This document shows, in pieces, positions 52,159 through 62,999 of a stretch of DNA of 64,000 nt. The position numbers and the translations under genes are program-made. A model generated the notes under the pieces. That model was not told the DNA's origin. It ran no database searches and saw only the letters and a list, made by a program, of their open reading frames with translations. The stretch lies in the NCBI GenBank assembly GCA_036768485.1, contig JAVLUZ010000547.1, positions 1 to 64,000 on the forward strand. The letters run 5' to 3'. The stretch comes from Mermis nigrescens (lineage: Eukaryota > Nematoda > Enoplea > Mermithida > Mermithidae). How positions within the stretch are numbered: the stretch's first letter is position 1; every line of letters starts with the position of its first letter.

Positions 52159-52470
52159 AACCGGTCATGTTTGATGGGATAGCTGACCTTGCAATTTTCA
52201 CTCTAAAACCGCGGAATACGCCTTAAAAGGGACTTTGGGAGTTATTTATGGCATGGAACGGTCGACGGTGGATTGGGGATTCCTCTCATTCACCTATTTC
52301 GCTAGGACTGTAATTTTATAAAAAGTTAGCCTGGCATGAGTTTTCTACATCTTGTAACATCATTGATACATAGCTATGTTCTGTCTTTTTTAAGTGCCGT
52401 TTTTTAAAATGAATTTATTAAATAACATGCATAGTTATTATTTTTCAGGTAAGTAAAATTTTGTGGAAAA

Positions 52471-52919
52471 CAGTATTTTTTGTATTCGGCAAAGAATTTC
52501 CCCGATGTACAAAGACTTTTGGGAACCGTCTTTGTACATAAACAAAGATTTTTAGGAAGACAAAAACTGCGAAAAAGGTTTGAAATTCGCAAAACTTTTC
52601 GGCGCTTCGCTTCGAATTGAGTAATTGTGTGTTCTATATAGCTTTATAATGTCAGAAATTGCATTTAGAAAGGAAAAATATCAAATTTTTTGGCGCTTAG
52701 CGCCGTTTTTGGACGATTAATAGTGATTTTTGCCGTCAGAAACCCAGAAATTAGCTAAAATACACTACCAAAGGTCGAACAACTTTGTTTTTGCCACACT
52801 AAAATCGCTACTGTACCATATTATAGTCCCCAAAAATTTCTGTGTACAAAATGTACAAAGACTTTTAGGGACCATCTTTGTACATGTGCAAACGGGCCTT
52901 GTACAAAAAAGAAACGCTG
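52471..52919 (+). mobile_element. Type A hAT-like MITE, copy 8
   Basis: CAGTATTTTTTGTATTC to CAAAAAAGAAACGCTG with the perfect 8-bp duplication GTGGAAAA on both sides. Confidence 0.92.
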
Positions 52920-52929
52920 GTGGAAAACT

Positions 52930-53380
52930 CTGAAAATATTGAGAATATATATAGATAATTGTGATATTTTTCGTCTTGACCTCAGAGTTTTTTCAGCGAT
53001 GCCTATGTATTTAGACACGAGTTACAAAAGTATCTTTTTCTTTGGATTGCATTGAAGTTGGTATTCAATTTCCTGCAATAGAAAGACGTAAAAACCCTCT
53101 CAATCTTCCCTCTGCGACCTGAGATTAGACCAGAATAAGATTGTTTTGAAACTACCGTTATTATTGTAATGTTTACGACGATTGGCCCGGATTGATTTTG
53201 AAAGTTTTTTCTAGACTCTCTCAAGCTTTTTTATTCGAAATCTTATTTTTACTCAGTTTTGTAATCAAAAACTAAGTCGTCCAATTTAAGTGCATTTTTT
53301 CTTTCAGTCAAAAATCGAAAAGTATCCTTGTGTCCGAATGAAACTGCTCGCATCGCCTTTACTATTTTTACGCACACACT
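52930..53380. other. Region between genes, nothing recognised
   Basis: AT-rich sequence between a type A and a type B repeat, past the presumed end of the UBE2O-like gene. No exon signal with a convincing frame. Confidence 0.5.
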
Positions 53381-53384
53381 AATT

Positions 53385-53650
53385 CTATCGCTAAGATTTC
53401 TAAGCAAAAATATGAGAATGAATCAAAAATTTCGAAAAAATCGAGTAAATTGATCAATAGTCAAAAATGTAAATATGGCGCGAAGCGCTGAAATTTCGAG
53501 ACTTATGAGCTAAAAATGAGCCAAAAAGCTCTAGAATGTACGCTTTTTAAAATTTTTACGAAAAATCAACAATTTTCTGGGGTTCGCAGCCATTTTACGG
53601 AGGGTCAGTTGCCATTCTGGGGATCAACCCCCTTCCAGATACGTATGGAT
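53385..53650 (+). repeat. Type B repeat, partial
   Basis: GTAAATATGGCGCGAAGCGC and the end CCCTTCCAGATACGTATG. Confidence 0.55.
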
Positions 53651-53957
53651 CCGATGGTTTTTTAGATTTGGCGAGCTAATGGACTATTACCAAAGGACTG
53701 ACTGTGCGTCGCCTGGTAGCTCGTGCCACGAATTCCCGCTATTTCCCACTACCCAGGGTTTCAGCCTCTGCGTCAAAGCGTTGGCCGATAGCCTTTTGCT
53801 TAGCATGGACAAGCTGCTGACATGTGACGATTCTTGATACAGTATCGTATATACGTGCAGAATTTCGTGTATCGCGTATCTCACTAGAATCATGCATTGG
53901 TTTTTTAATATGCCTTTTTATATAGGTACCATATCAGTGATATTTACATACTACAAC

Positions 53958-54234
53958 CATACGTGGGCAGCAAGAAAATTCTGGGGGGGTGCAAGATTTT
54001 TTTGAAGGTCGAAAAATGGCCTCAAAAATGGTGGTATGGCGATAAAAACACCATTTTTCGACGTTTCTCATCAAGCACTATCCATTGGCATCAAAAAATT
54101 GCGAAAAAAAAACAAAAAAAAAATTTCAAAAATCGAATTCTGGGGGGGGTATTTTGATTTCTGTGGAGGTATTTTGGTTTCTGGGGGGTGCATACCCCCC
54201 CAAACCCCCCCAACCCCCCCACGCCCAGGTGTGA
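53958..54234. mobile_element. Type C hAT-like MITE
   Basis: Inverted ends ATACGTGGGC / GCCCAGGTGT and the perfect 8-bp duplication CTACAACC on both sides. The interior is G/C-homopolymer rich with the conserved text CGTTTCTCATCAAGCACTA. Confidence 0.9.
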
Positions 54235-54356
54235 CTACAACCTAATTTTGGAGTCATATTCATTCAAATTAATATTTATTCTAATTGTCCCGAAGCTTTA
54301 CACCGCTGATTTGAATTTCAAATTATTTTCAGTGAATGTATTTCTTAACTAGTAGG

Positions 54357-54576
54357 CATACATGTGACGGCTCGAAATTTTGCAGGGATCCCCGGCCGGC
54401 CATTTTTAGGGGGGGGGGAATAAATGGCCTCCAATTTGACCCAAAACACCTAAAAACGGCCTAAAAATTTAATTTTTTTTACAAAAATCGGGGGATCAAA
54501 AATTTTCTGACTTCGGGGGATAGTTGTGATCAACTGTGACTGGGGAAGATCCCTAATCCCACCTGTAACACATATG
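54357..54576 (+). mobile_element. Type E hAT-like MITE
   Basis: Inverted ends CATACATGTGACGG / CTGTAACACATATG with flanks CTAGTAGG and CTAGTCAG (7 of 8). Confidence 0.82.
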
Positions 54577-55164
54577 CTAGTCAGGTACTTAAAAAGATTT
54601 TTATTCCACTCCTTCATCAACAACGTAAAATCAGTGATTTTATATTCCACCCATCTGGCTGTTTTAATTCAGTGTTTGATAAATGTTACCGCTTCGAGTC
54701 CGTTAAAAAATTACTGGGGAGAAAAGAGTCGATAAATGTGTGCGCCGTTTTTATAATTCTACTTATTTGCCTTTCTTTGCAACGATACTTTTCTTAAATA
54801 TAATGACGAAAGGTTGGACTGTAATTTTAATATTTTTTTGAACTTCAAATTTATGCTTTATAGCAAGTGGTACAAGCCGCTTTTTCGTGTGAAACGGGAC
54901 TGATTTCGAGACTTTTCAATGTTTTTGCGCTTTGAAGCACGTTGAATAGAGTAAATGTCATAAAATTAAACCTCGCTTCATCGTATTTTTATTTTTTTCA
55001 TCGTATTCCTTTAAAAAGCAGAAGAAATATCTCTCATAGAAATCTGAATAAGCCTGACTGGATGGATCTGAGTTATAAAACAGTGGCAGCACTGAAAATT
55101 AATTTATCTAACTTTCTAGCCTTTTTCTTTTTTTTCAGTATAAATTGTGGTATATAAATATCAC

Positions 55165-55455
55165 ACATGCACAGCATGCAAGCAATTCTAGAATGGTGAA
55201 ACCTAAAAATTTTTCTAAAGTGCCTTTCCGGGGTCAAAAACGGTGGAAATGCCTCAAAAATATCATTTTTTGGCGTTCCTGACCGTGCTTAATATTTTTA
55301 GATGGTAAAAACAGTTCGAAAAAATCTGACGCGCTGAAAAATTTGAAGTTTTTAGTCACGAGATCGTTAAAAACGCTTAAAACAGCACTTTTTTCACGAA
55401 TTTTCAGGAAAATTGCGAATTCTGGATGATGAAAACCCTAAGGTGATGTATGGTA
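55165..55455 (+). repeat. Type B repeat
   Basis: CACATGCACAGCATGCAAGC to TAAGGTGATGTATGG. Confidence 0.6.
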
Positions 55456-55704
55456 CCTGCTGAAAATGACAGGGTAAATTTAGCCGATGGCTTATTTTGC
55501 ATTGTTTTTGAATCACGCTTACGCGGACTTCTTATGCATCGTGTAATTTATATAGATTTTCGTACGTTGCTTTTTTGAATACCATCGCCTTTTGTTACGT
55601 GCGCAAAATCATGCGAGTAAAGTATTAGTATGCCTGCCTTTTTCTCTTGCTATTTAGACTAACAAGTCATTCTTGCTTCGGCCTTCTATACATATATTGA
55701 CATA

Positions 55705-55915
55705 GTCTTACGTGTAACAGGAAGATGGGCACCCAAAGTTAACCGTCCTACCTAGAATACTCCCAAAGCCAGAAAATTTTGAATCACCCATTTTTAGAAG
55801 AAATTGAATTTTTTGGTCGTTTCTAGGTGTTTTTTGGCTGAAAATTGGTGGTCATTAATTTCCCTCCCAAGGCTGAGGGGACTGTCGGAACAAAAATGTT
55901 CGAGATGTTATTTGC
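55705..55915 (-). mobile_element. Type E MITE copy, diverged
   Basis: CTTACGTGTAACAGGAAGAT start and the usual interior (GAAAATTGGTGGTCATTAA); right end decayed. Confidence 0.55.
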
Positions 55916-55969
55916 TTTTATCTGGCCTCTAGAAAAATTTTAGTGAGCGGAAATTTTTTTAGAGAATAT

Positions 55970-56335
55970 CAGTTTGCCTAAGTTTTTAGTTTTCGTGCCC
56001 GTTTTAAATTCAAAAATTGTGTATGCGCGTCAAAAGCATCGTTTTTTGGCATTTCTGACGATGCTATATCTTTCTAGAAGGTAAAAAACTGGGAAAAAGT
56101 TTTTAAAATCGAATAAATTGAACGAAATATGGGTTAAAAATGAGTATATGGCGCCAAGCGCTGAAAATTTGACACTTATGAGCAAGCGGATAGTTAAAAC
56201 GCTTTAAAAAGTATTTTTTTACGAATTTTGTCAGAATTTTATAAAGAAATCACGAGTTCTTGGGTGAAAAAATTTCTGATAGGGGTATAAAAACTTCTCT
56301 GGGAATGAAATCCCCCTCAGATCATGTATGATCTT
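55970..56335 (+). repeat. Type B repeat
   Basis: CGTCAAAAGCATCG, CATTTCTGACGATG, TATATGGCGCCAAGCGCTG and the CAGATCATGTATGATC end. Confidence 0.65.
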
Positions 56336-56370
56336 CGTACGGACCAGACTTGTTCTTGCGGTGTTAGACC

Positions 56371-56597
56371 CTAGGTGGGCAGCACCAAAATTCTGGGAGA
56401 TGCGAGATTTTTTAAAATTCAAAAAATGGTCTTAAAATGGTGGTATGGCGAAAAAACGCCATTTTTCTACGTTTCTCATCACTATCCATTGGCATCAAAA
56501 AATCGCGGAAAAAACAAAAAAATCAAAAATTGAATTCTGGGGGTATTTAGCTTTCTGGGGGTGTATACCCCCAAACCCTCCCAACTCCCACGTGTGG
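56371..56597 (+). mobile_element. Type C MITE copy
   Basis: CTAGGTGGGCAGC to CCCACGTGTG with flanks GTTAGACC and GTTTTGAC. It lies between two type B repeats. Confidence 0.7.
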
Positions 56598-56599
56598 TT

Positions 56600-56980
56600 T
56601 TGACCCCCCCCCCCCAATGACAACTGACCTCCCGCAAAATGGCTGCGACCCTCCCCCCCGCCCAGAATTGTCGATTTTTTTTGTAAAAGTTAGGACTTTC
56701 TAGCTCATTTTTGGCTCAAAAATCTCAAACTTTCGGCGTATCGCGCCATATGCACATTTTTTGACTATATTTTGTTCAATTTACCCCATTTCTTTCAAAT
56801 TTTTTTCAAGATTTCTTTTACATTTTTATGTTTTAGAAAGAGCGAGCGTTGAGAGAAACGTCAAAAAACAATGTTTTTGACGTGTACCCATCGTTTTTTA
56901 GCCCAAAAAAGGCACTTTTTAAAACATTTCTGGGCCTGACCCTCCCCCAGAATTCCCATGCCGTGCACATGTATGGTGCG
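56600..56980 (-). repeat. Type B repeat, reverse orientation
   Basis: Reverse-complement landmarks (GGCGTATCGCGCCATATG; CATGCCGTGCACATGTATG at the end). It lies just upstream of the first visible exon of the PPxY gene. Confidence 0.65.
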
Positions 56981-57058
56981 GACTCATCTGAAAGGGACTA
57001 TTGCAATAGGTGATATTGCAGCACTAATGGCTTCAGTGGCCATGTCAGCTTTCTCCAG

Positions 57059-57283
57059 TCTTGGTCGTCGTTGTCTCGTGCCCGGTGGGCCGAACTCGGC
57101 GCATCGCAATCGATTTCGATTCGCAAGCGTCTCCTCCCGTCATCGTTCACCCGTTTTACTCAGCTATTACCAAGACTCGAATGGGCGGTCTATTAATCGC
57201 GACGTTGGCCATCGTAGTCAGACGTCGTGGCGTTGCAGACATAATCAAGTTATTAGTGATAGTGGCCTTCGCGACTTTCGTTT
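57059..57283 (+). CDS. PPxY membrane protein, first visible exon
   Basis: Acceptor AGCTTTCTCCAG, donor T|GTGTAA, phase 1 at both ends. It encodes RTRRIAIDFDSQASPPVIVH, then TRMGGLLIATLAIV and the first half of a membrane helix that continues in the next exon (VIVAFATFV|SLLLVGLA). The first in-frame ATG is at 57181, giving an alternative start. A longer overlapping frame from 56958 is open but low in complexity and is treated as a shadow. The upstream part overlaps the end of a type B repeat. Confidence 0.5.
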
Positions 57284-60200
57284 GTGTAATTTGGGCAAAA
57301 ATTATGTTGCCTCTTTGGCCATTGCATTGACTGTGATGAGTAAGGCTGACGTGTTTTTTCCGATCCATTAATTTTTAGGTTGATTTGTCAAAAATTTGAG
57401 TTATGTTTGTTTGCTTTATTTTTTGACTGCCTATTCGCGTGTGAACAGTTCACGTAAATTTGAAAGTGTGGAATTTTTTCGGCCTATTTCAAAAACCCGA
57501 GCGGAAACATGCAAAAATTTAAATTAAATAGTTAGATCCATGAAATGAGATAATTAATCGATGGAATGGAGCTGAATCGTTGAAGTGGCATTTAGTTCCA
57601 GGATTTCATTCTAAAATATGAGTTCATGCCCAGCCCATCGTACATGCCTATTAACACATTTGGAATGACGGGGTAGTACTTATTGAGGAGTCAGACACAG
57701 GCATCGACGGGCGATTTTGAGCTAGCGGAACATTCATACGTGCACAAAGGAGGGGTGAAGGGGGTATAACCACACCTGGGCGTGGGGGGTTTGGGGGGTA
57801 TGCACCCCCAGAAACCAATCTCCCAGAAATCAAAATACCCCCCAGAATTCAATTTTTGAAATTTTTTTTCGTTTTTTCGCAATTTTTTGATGCCAATGGA
57901 TAGTGCTTGATGAGAAACGTCGAAAAATGGTGTTTTTATCGCCATACCACCATTTTTAAGGCCATTTTTCGACCTTCAAAAAAATCTTGCACCCTCCCCC
58001 AGAATTTTCTTGCTGCCCACGTATGGGTATAACCCCCTACTGAAGGGTCAGCTGGATAGGTGCTGTCCGGCGATTCTGAGCTGATGGAACGTTTTTTGCA
58101 TCACTTTCGTGGTCAAAAGCAGTAAAAACGTCAAAAATTTTCCGGCGCTTTGAGCCAGATTAGTACTTTTGAGTACCTTTTACTCAAAAAGCGCCCAAAA
58201 TTGATTTTGCATTTTTCAATGTTAAAAGTGATATAATGCTGTCAAAATGGACTAAAAATGCGTCTAAAATGCGATATTACCACGAAAAAACGTTTTATGG
58301 GCTAATTTGACCATTTTGAAATTAAAACAGAAAAAAAATCGTGAAGGTTGAATTTACTGTTTTGGATTTTTGGGATTTCACCCCCTCCACCGACCCTGAC
58401 CTTGTGCACCTATGGGGACATTTTATGCGTCATCTTTTCGGGCAGAAGCAGTAACAATTTCAAATTCATCCGACGCGTTTTAATCGTTTATCTAGAAAAA
58501 ATCTTGAACACTAAATCAATTGGTCTCGATTTCTAGGATTTTAACCCCCCCTTTCGTTGACCCTGACCTCATCTATGTATGATGCCCATCTGCCCAATCT
58601 GGCTTCAAAAAATTTGCTCGATAGGTTGGCTGGTGTTTTCTCCTAAACTGAATGGAATAAATTTTTTTCTTGGGTATCCTGCACTTAATTGGCTTTACTG
58701 GAATATTCGAATCGTACCGCAGGACACGGATTTAGATGTATTTTTTTGCGGTGTATTCTCAAGGTCATGTGAAAACTTCTTTATCAAGTAAAAGATCGAT
58801 GTTTTCGGAGTATTCTTAAATGAACCGTTGAAAAGCTTTTACTTTAGCGTGTTTTGCGTGTTTTTTATGTTTTCTCGTGCTTGCCATCAATCAAGTGTGT
58901 CTCTTTTTCCTGCCTAATGAACTTTACCTGATCTAATGTAATGTAATGTAATAATAATGTAATGTTATGTAACCCTATTTCATAATTTAAAGAGTGTTTT
59001 AATTGTTTAGCCTTACTACTTGTGGGGCTCGCTCAACACGGCAGTTACAAGATAGGTTCCTGGTTCTACTCTATACTTACCGTAGTCAGTGGTCTGGTGT
59101 TCGTTATTTTTGGTCCGCTTCTGCTGTGCAGGTTCTTAGTTCGAGCTTATTACCGGCAATTTGAGGCCAGGGCCTTGCCGCTGCGAGTGAGCGTAATTTA
59201 ATAGCCGAAATTTCTAGAATTATTTGTTTAAACCCTCTTTGCTTGAGATTTTTCTTTGAATTGAACATTATTTCTGAAAGGATATCACAAGCTGATTATA
59301 ATTTTTTAGGGATGTGCCGGGTACCCGAACCCGAAAAAGCCGATTTTTTTGCAAACCGGTAACCGAACCTGAAGGTCCCAGAATTTGAAACCCGAACCCG
59401 AAACTTTTGCTGAAATTTTTCGGGTTTTCTCGGGTTAGTAAGATGTTAAGATAAGTAAAGAAACTTAAAATAACAATTTTTGTAGATAAAATACTTTCAA
59501 TTTTTCAATTAAATAATTACCTGTAACTTCTAAAAATAATGTATCCTGTATCCTTTATATACAAGTTTTGTCACGTTTTTAATGTAATTAACTCTTGATT
59601 CATTTACTGACATTTACCTACTGAGCAAGCTGTATATATATGTACTTTATATATTAGTCAGCCTATTAAGTGATAGTAATATCAGTTATAATTTAGCGCA
59701 CGAATACATGTAAATACGTGCAAATTTTTAAATAATAGCATAATTTATGTAAAGCCGCCGGCGAAGTATTAGCTTTTTTTGCTGCTACAAAGTAGCAAAA
59801 CATTTGAACATCTTAGCTTGTAACAAAATTTAACATAAGTTTTTGACTGAATAAAGACTAGTCAACTCTTGTTGACGAAGGATTTGCCCTTACAAAAACA
59901 AAAGTTTCAGTTGAGATGAAGCCGTGCCGCCTAGTTTTTGTATGTTTTTTACTGGTGCGTCATCAATTTATGCATAGGTGCATAATTTTTCAACAATTCT
60001 TTAAAAAACATTCTTTTGATCAATCTAATCTTAAATCCAAAGAGTGTTTTGTTTCTGCTATAGAATGACTTGGAAAGCCATAGTACAGACGGCTGCGCCA
60101 TACACCTGTCTACTGCTACTCCTCATGTTTATGCATGCATAATAATACGACCTCAAGCTGGCCGTTCTGACACGACAGGACCATTTATCAACAGGTGAGT

Positions 60201-60356
60201 ATAGATAGTCCTTGTATGTTACTTGCCGAAATAAGTTATTTAATTTTGTCGTTGCTTTGGGAAGCTTTAAAAATATTATTTTTCCGCAATATAATGCTGG
60301 CGTCGAGTTCTAATATGCTTACTAAGAATCTGCGACAACGACAATCAAACATATAC

Positions 60357-60409
<53 letters not shown>

Positions 60410-61181
60410 GAATAATGAACCTTATGATAATAACCTCTTAGACTTTTACAGTAATTAAAGTCAGTAATCGTCTCCTTAGTCTTTTTGCTAAATTTTTCAA
60501 ATCATTGGACTTACATCTTCCAAGAGCAAGCTTGATTCTAATTTTAACTTCACTTCTACGACTTGATGGCAGCGTGGAATCGTTCTAAAACTATATAATA
60601 GCTTGATATACTTAAATAACAGTTATCGTTGAATAAAGCCAATCTTCTAACTTTTTCACGGTCCCTTTAGTTCCTGATTGAGCTTAGCATAGAAGTCGGA
60701 AGTTTGATTGCAGACGTGAACTTGGGTTGAGAAGTTTGGAGAGGAGGGCGTTCCAAATTTGTACTGGAAAACAAACTACTGTTCTTAAGTCTTTAATAGA
60801 TCACTTGAAAAGGAGAATATGACGAATCAGGTGTAAAAATCAAGTATTACTCTGGTTCATAATATTAATATTCGTGTTCTACTCAGCTGTCCTCCAAGCT
60901 ACGAACAAGCTGTTTCATCAAACGGGACTTCAGAGATCAGTAATCAGTGCGCAGAAGAAAGTTCAGAGATGGGTCACGAGATTTCGGTCGAAGAATCGCA
61001 AATACATTTGAATAATACGTTCGAAGAAGTAGACGAGACGCCTCCTCCAACTTACGGTCAAGCTTTAGAATTAGCTGATAAAGTACAAAAACATGACCAA
61101 AGTAACAACAATGTGCGACCCGCAGCAGCTGATCTGGATAATATTGAGGGTGTTGTGCCCGAAGCGACGATTAAAATATGA
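57059..61181 (+). CDS. Multi-pass membrane protein with PPxY tail (spliced, 5' end uncertain)
   Basis: Four exons (57059-57283, 59011-59186, 60064-60194, 60887-61181) join in frame into about 275 residues plus a stop. The N-terminal half holds hydrophobic segments (LLIATLAIV; IIKLLVIVAFATFVSLLLVG; WFYSILTVVSGLVFVIFGPL). The tail is polar and acidic with two PPxY motifs, PPSY and PPTY. PPxY motifs bind WW domains of NEDD4-family ligases (established), so the protein may be an adaptor or a substrate for endosomal sorting (inference). I do not recognise the family; vertebrate PPxY membrane proteins such as TMEM171 have a comparable layout, but I cannot claim homology. The first exon shown begins in phase 1, so coding sequence may exist upstream. 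Confidence 0.65.
57690..58415. repeat. Type F repeat interrupted by a type C MITE
   Basis: GTAATACCCCC- or GTATAACCCCC-type end, TCAGCTGGATAGGTGCTGTC, AAAAGTGATATAATGC, and CCCTGACCTTGTGCACCTATG at the other end. Related copies lie at 39127-39450 and 48715-49130. No terminal duplication found. Confidence 0.65.
57772..58025 (-). mobile_element. Type C MITE nested in a type F repeat
   Basis: Ends ACACCTGGGCG / GCCCACGTATG, flanked by GGTATAACC on both sides. The flanking sequences on each side belong to one type F repeat, which this copy interrupts. Confidence 0.88.
59011..59186 (+). CDS. PPxY membrane protein, transmembrane exon
   Basis: Acceptor AATTGTTTAG, donor CGA|GTGAGC, phase 1 in and 0 out. 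It encodes LLLVGLAQHGSYKIGSWFYS and a strong membrane helix (ILTVVSGLVFVIFGPLLLC) followed by basic residues RFLVRAYYRQFEAR, consistent with the positive-inside rule for a cytoplasmic tail. Confidence 0.72.
59308..59440. repeat. GGGTACCCGAACCCG repeat fragment
   Basis: GGGATGTGCCGGGTACCCGA and TTTTTCGGGTTTTCTCGGGT; resembles the 33760 repeat. It lies in the intron of the PPxY gene. Confidence 0.5.
60064..60194 (+). CDS. PPxY membrane protein, tail exon
   Basis: Acceptor TTCTGCTATAG, donor AG|GTGAGT, phase 0 in and 2 out. It encodes 43 soluble residues (LESHSTDGCAIHLSTATPHV ...). It joins to SCPPSYEQAV of the last exon. Confidence 0.7.
60357..60409. repeat. (AAT)n microsatellite
   Basis: About 17 AAT units in the last intron of the PPxY gene. 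Confidence 0.95.
60887..61181 (+). CDS. PPxY membrane protein, terminal exon
   Basis: Acceptor GTTCTACTCAG, phase 2 in, TGA stop at 61179-61181. It encodes 97 residues with CPPSYEQAVSSNG near the start and PPPTYGQALELADKVQ in the middle, set in a Glu/Ser-rich acidic tail. Both are PPxY motifs, about 57 residues apart. Confidence 0.78.
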
Positions 61182-61287
61182 AATTGCTCGCGTTTTGTAA
61201 TATAGCTATCAATTATAAGAGCTGCGCTTAAAAATATGCGTAGCCACTTTATGGCGAATGAGCTTTGTCAGTGGTCCAAGTTTTGAC

Positions 61288-61470
61288 CATATATGTAGCG
61301 GCTCGAATTTTCGGGTGGAAGTCCCTGACCATTTTGTAGAATTGGGGTTGCTAAATGACTTTAATTTTAGTCAAAAATTGCAAAAAACGCCAATAAATAA
61401 CCCAAAAAACGCAAGTTTTTAACAAAAGTCGAAGGTCAACAATTTTCTGAATTATTTGTAGTCGTACTTG
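61288..61470 (+). mobile_element. Type E MITE copy, partial
   Basis: CATATATGTAGCGGCTCGAA then CAAAAAACGCCAATAAATAA; it lies in the presumed 3' UTR of the PPxY gene. Confidence 0.55.
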
Positions 61471-61753
61471 CCTGTTCATTCTGTTATTCTGCGTTTCATA
61501 TTAATAGGTTCAGTAATTTTAGAAAGTGTTTGATGCAGAAATAGGTACAGAAGTTTACCAATAACATTCTTTCCTACGGGAATTCAGTGTTTTCAACTGT
61601 TTTCAATTGAATGAAAATCTCCTTTTCATCTTAAGTGTGTACTTGTATTCATTTTCGATGACAGTGTGCGATTGATTTCGTCAAATGTACTCTGTACAAT
61701 GTCTCTTTTTATTATATTTTTGCCTATGGATCGTTATTTTGAGTAATATATGG

Positions 61754-61759
61754 AATAAA
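61754..61759 (+). promoter_or_regulatory. Candidate polyadenylation signal
   Basis: AATAAA lies about 570 bp past the stop of the PPxY gene. The intervening 3' region contains a type E repeat. It is one of several AT-rich hexamers in the area. Confidence 0.25.
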
Positions 61760-61995
61760 GTCTGCTTGATTTATTCATACAACTCTTCATCTGCTTATTT
61801 CCTCATACGCTCTAGGAAGATTCTTATAAAGGTCAATAATGCATTGATTTCGAATTTCTTTCGTATCACTAGCGAACAAGTTTTGTGTCTACATTGCATT
61901 TCTCGATTTGATTTTCGACCGTAAAAAATATTTTGGTCTTTTTCAATGAATTATATAAGTATTCGATTACCGTATACCTACTTTGATGAGCCTGT

Positions 61996-62988
61996 CAGTG
62001 CCGCTCAAAAGTTTAGGCACCCCCTACTGTTTACGTAATATATTGTTTTAGCAATCTAGTACAATCTTATCCGGTTGTCAACGTGTGCGATCAGCTTCTT
62101 GGTATTTTCTTTGGTGGATAATCGAATTATATTTATTTCGCGTTCCAATGAATTCTTTGTGCGTAAAAGAGCAAAAAATATATATTTCTGACAAAAATTG
62201 CTGTATTTTTATTCATGTTTAGTCAATTAAATCGGCTTATGAGAAATTGTGGATGAAACAAAATTTACTTAGTTTGCACCAAAGTCAATAATTACTGTTC
62301 TTTAGCGACCCGGCAAAGATACGAATATTGATGTTTAGTATGTACGAGGCTGACCCATTAATACGGAGTGTTTTCAATGCGCTGATGATATGGAACGTTT
62401 GGTTCCCGTCCTTAATAAGGTATCTTCAAATTTACTGCAAATCAGTCACTTCAATTTCCTAGAAGAACATTTAGTGTAGTTTAAGTCTAGAGTGCTCAGC
62501 AGGAGAGGAGTCAATAAAAATGGATTTCACTATTAGAAAACTATTTAAAACATGAAGCAGTGCCTAGTGTCAATGAAACTATTTACTTTAAAAAAGAAGT
62601 CATTAGTTGACACGTGATTCCAATCAAATGTCTAAAATCTGATTGAAATTTTATGGTGTGTTATGAAATAGATACTAATTAAACAAAACTTCCATCCAAA
62701 ATCAGAAGGAATTAATGAAAACAAAGCTGATGAATATTTGAAGTCCATTGAACGTGAATAACTTGAAGAAATAGCGTATTTTGTGTGTTTGCTTTTCTAT
62801 GCTATACTGTTGGTACAAAAGGTGGTCCTACTAGTTTTTAAATTATGTAAATGCATGAAATTATGTCCAAGATTCAAAAAAGTCACTCCAAGTGTGTCAA
62901 GTTCGTTTAATTCCTAATATTGCAGAAAAATAGTCAATAAATGCTAAAATGCGATTTTGCGAGGTGCTCAAACTTTTGAGCGGCACTG
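61996..62988. mobile_element. Tc1/mariner-like TIR element, about 1 kb
   Basis: CAGTGCCGCTCAAAAGTTTA at the left and CTCAAACTTTTGAGCGGCACTG at the right. TA follows the right end, while the left flank reads GT (probably mutated). Too short and broken for a transposase; it contains the exon-like segment at 62306. Confidence 0.78.
62306..62419 (+). CDS. Exon-like open segment inside a TIR element
   Basis: Acceptor TGTTCTTTAG and donor AG|GTATCT enclose an open frame of 37 codons (FSMYEADPLIRSVFNALMIW). No family recognised. It lies between the inverted repeats at 61996 and 62988, so it could be a captured exon, a remnant of element-encoded sequence or a chance frame. Confidence 0.3.
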
Positions 62989-62999
62989 TACCTACGTAC

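Noticed and set aside
56958..57371. Open frame of 137 codons overlapping the PPxY gene's first visible exon
   Set aside because: The overlapping frame at +1 gives continuous membrane helices and correct phase with the next exon. This frame is Arg/Ser-rich, lacks such features and starts inside a type B repeat.
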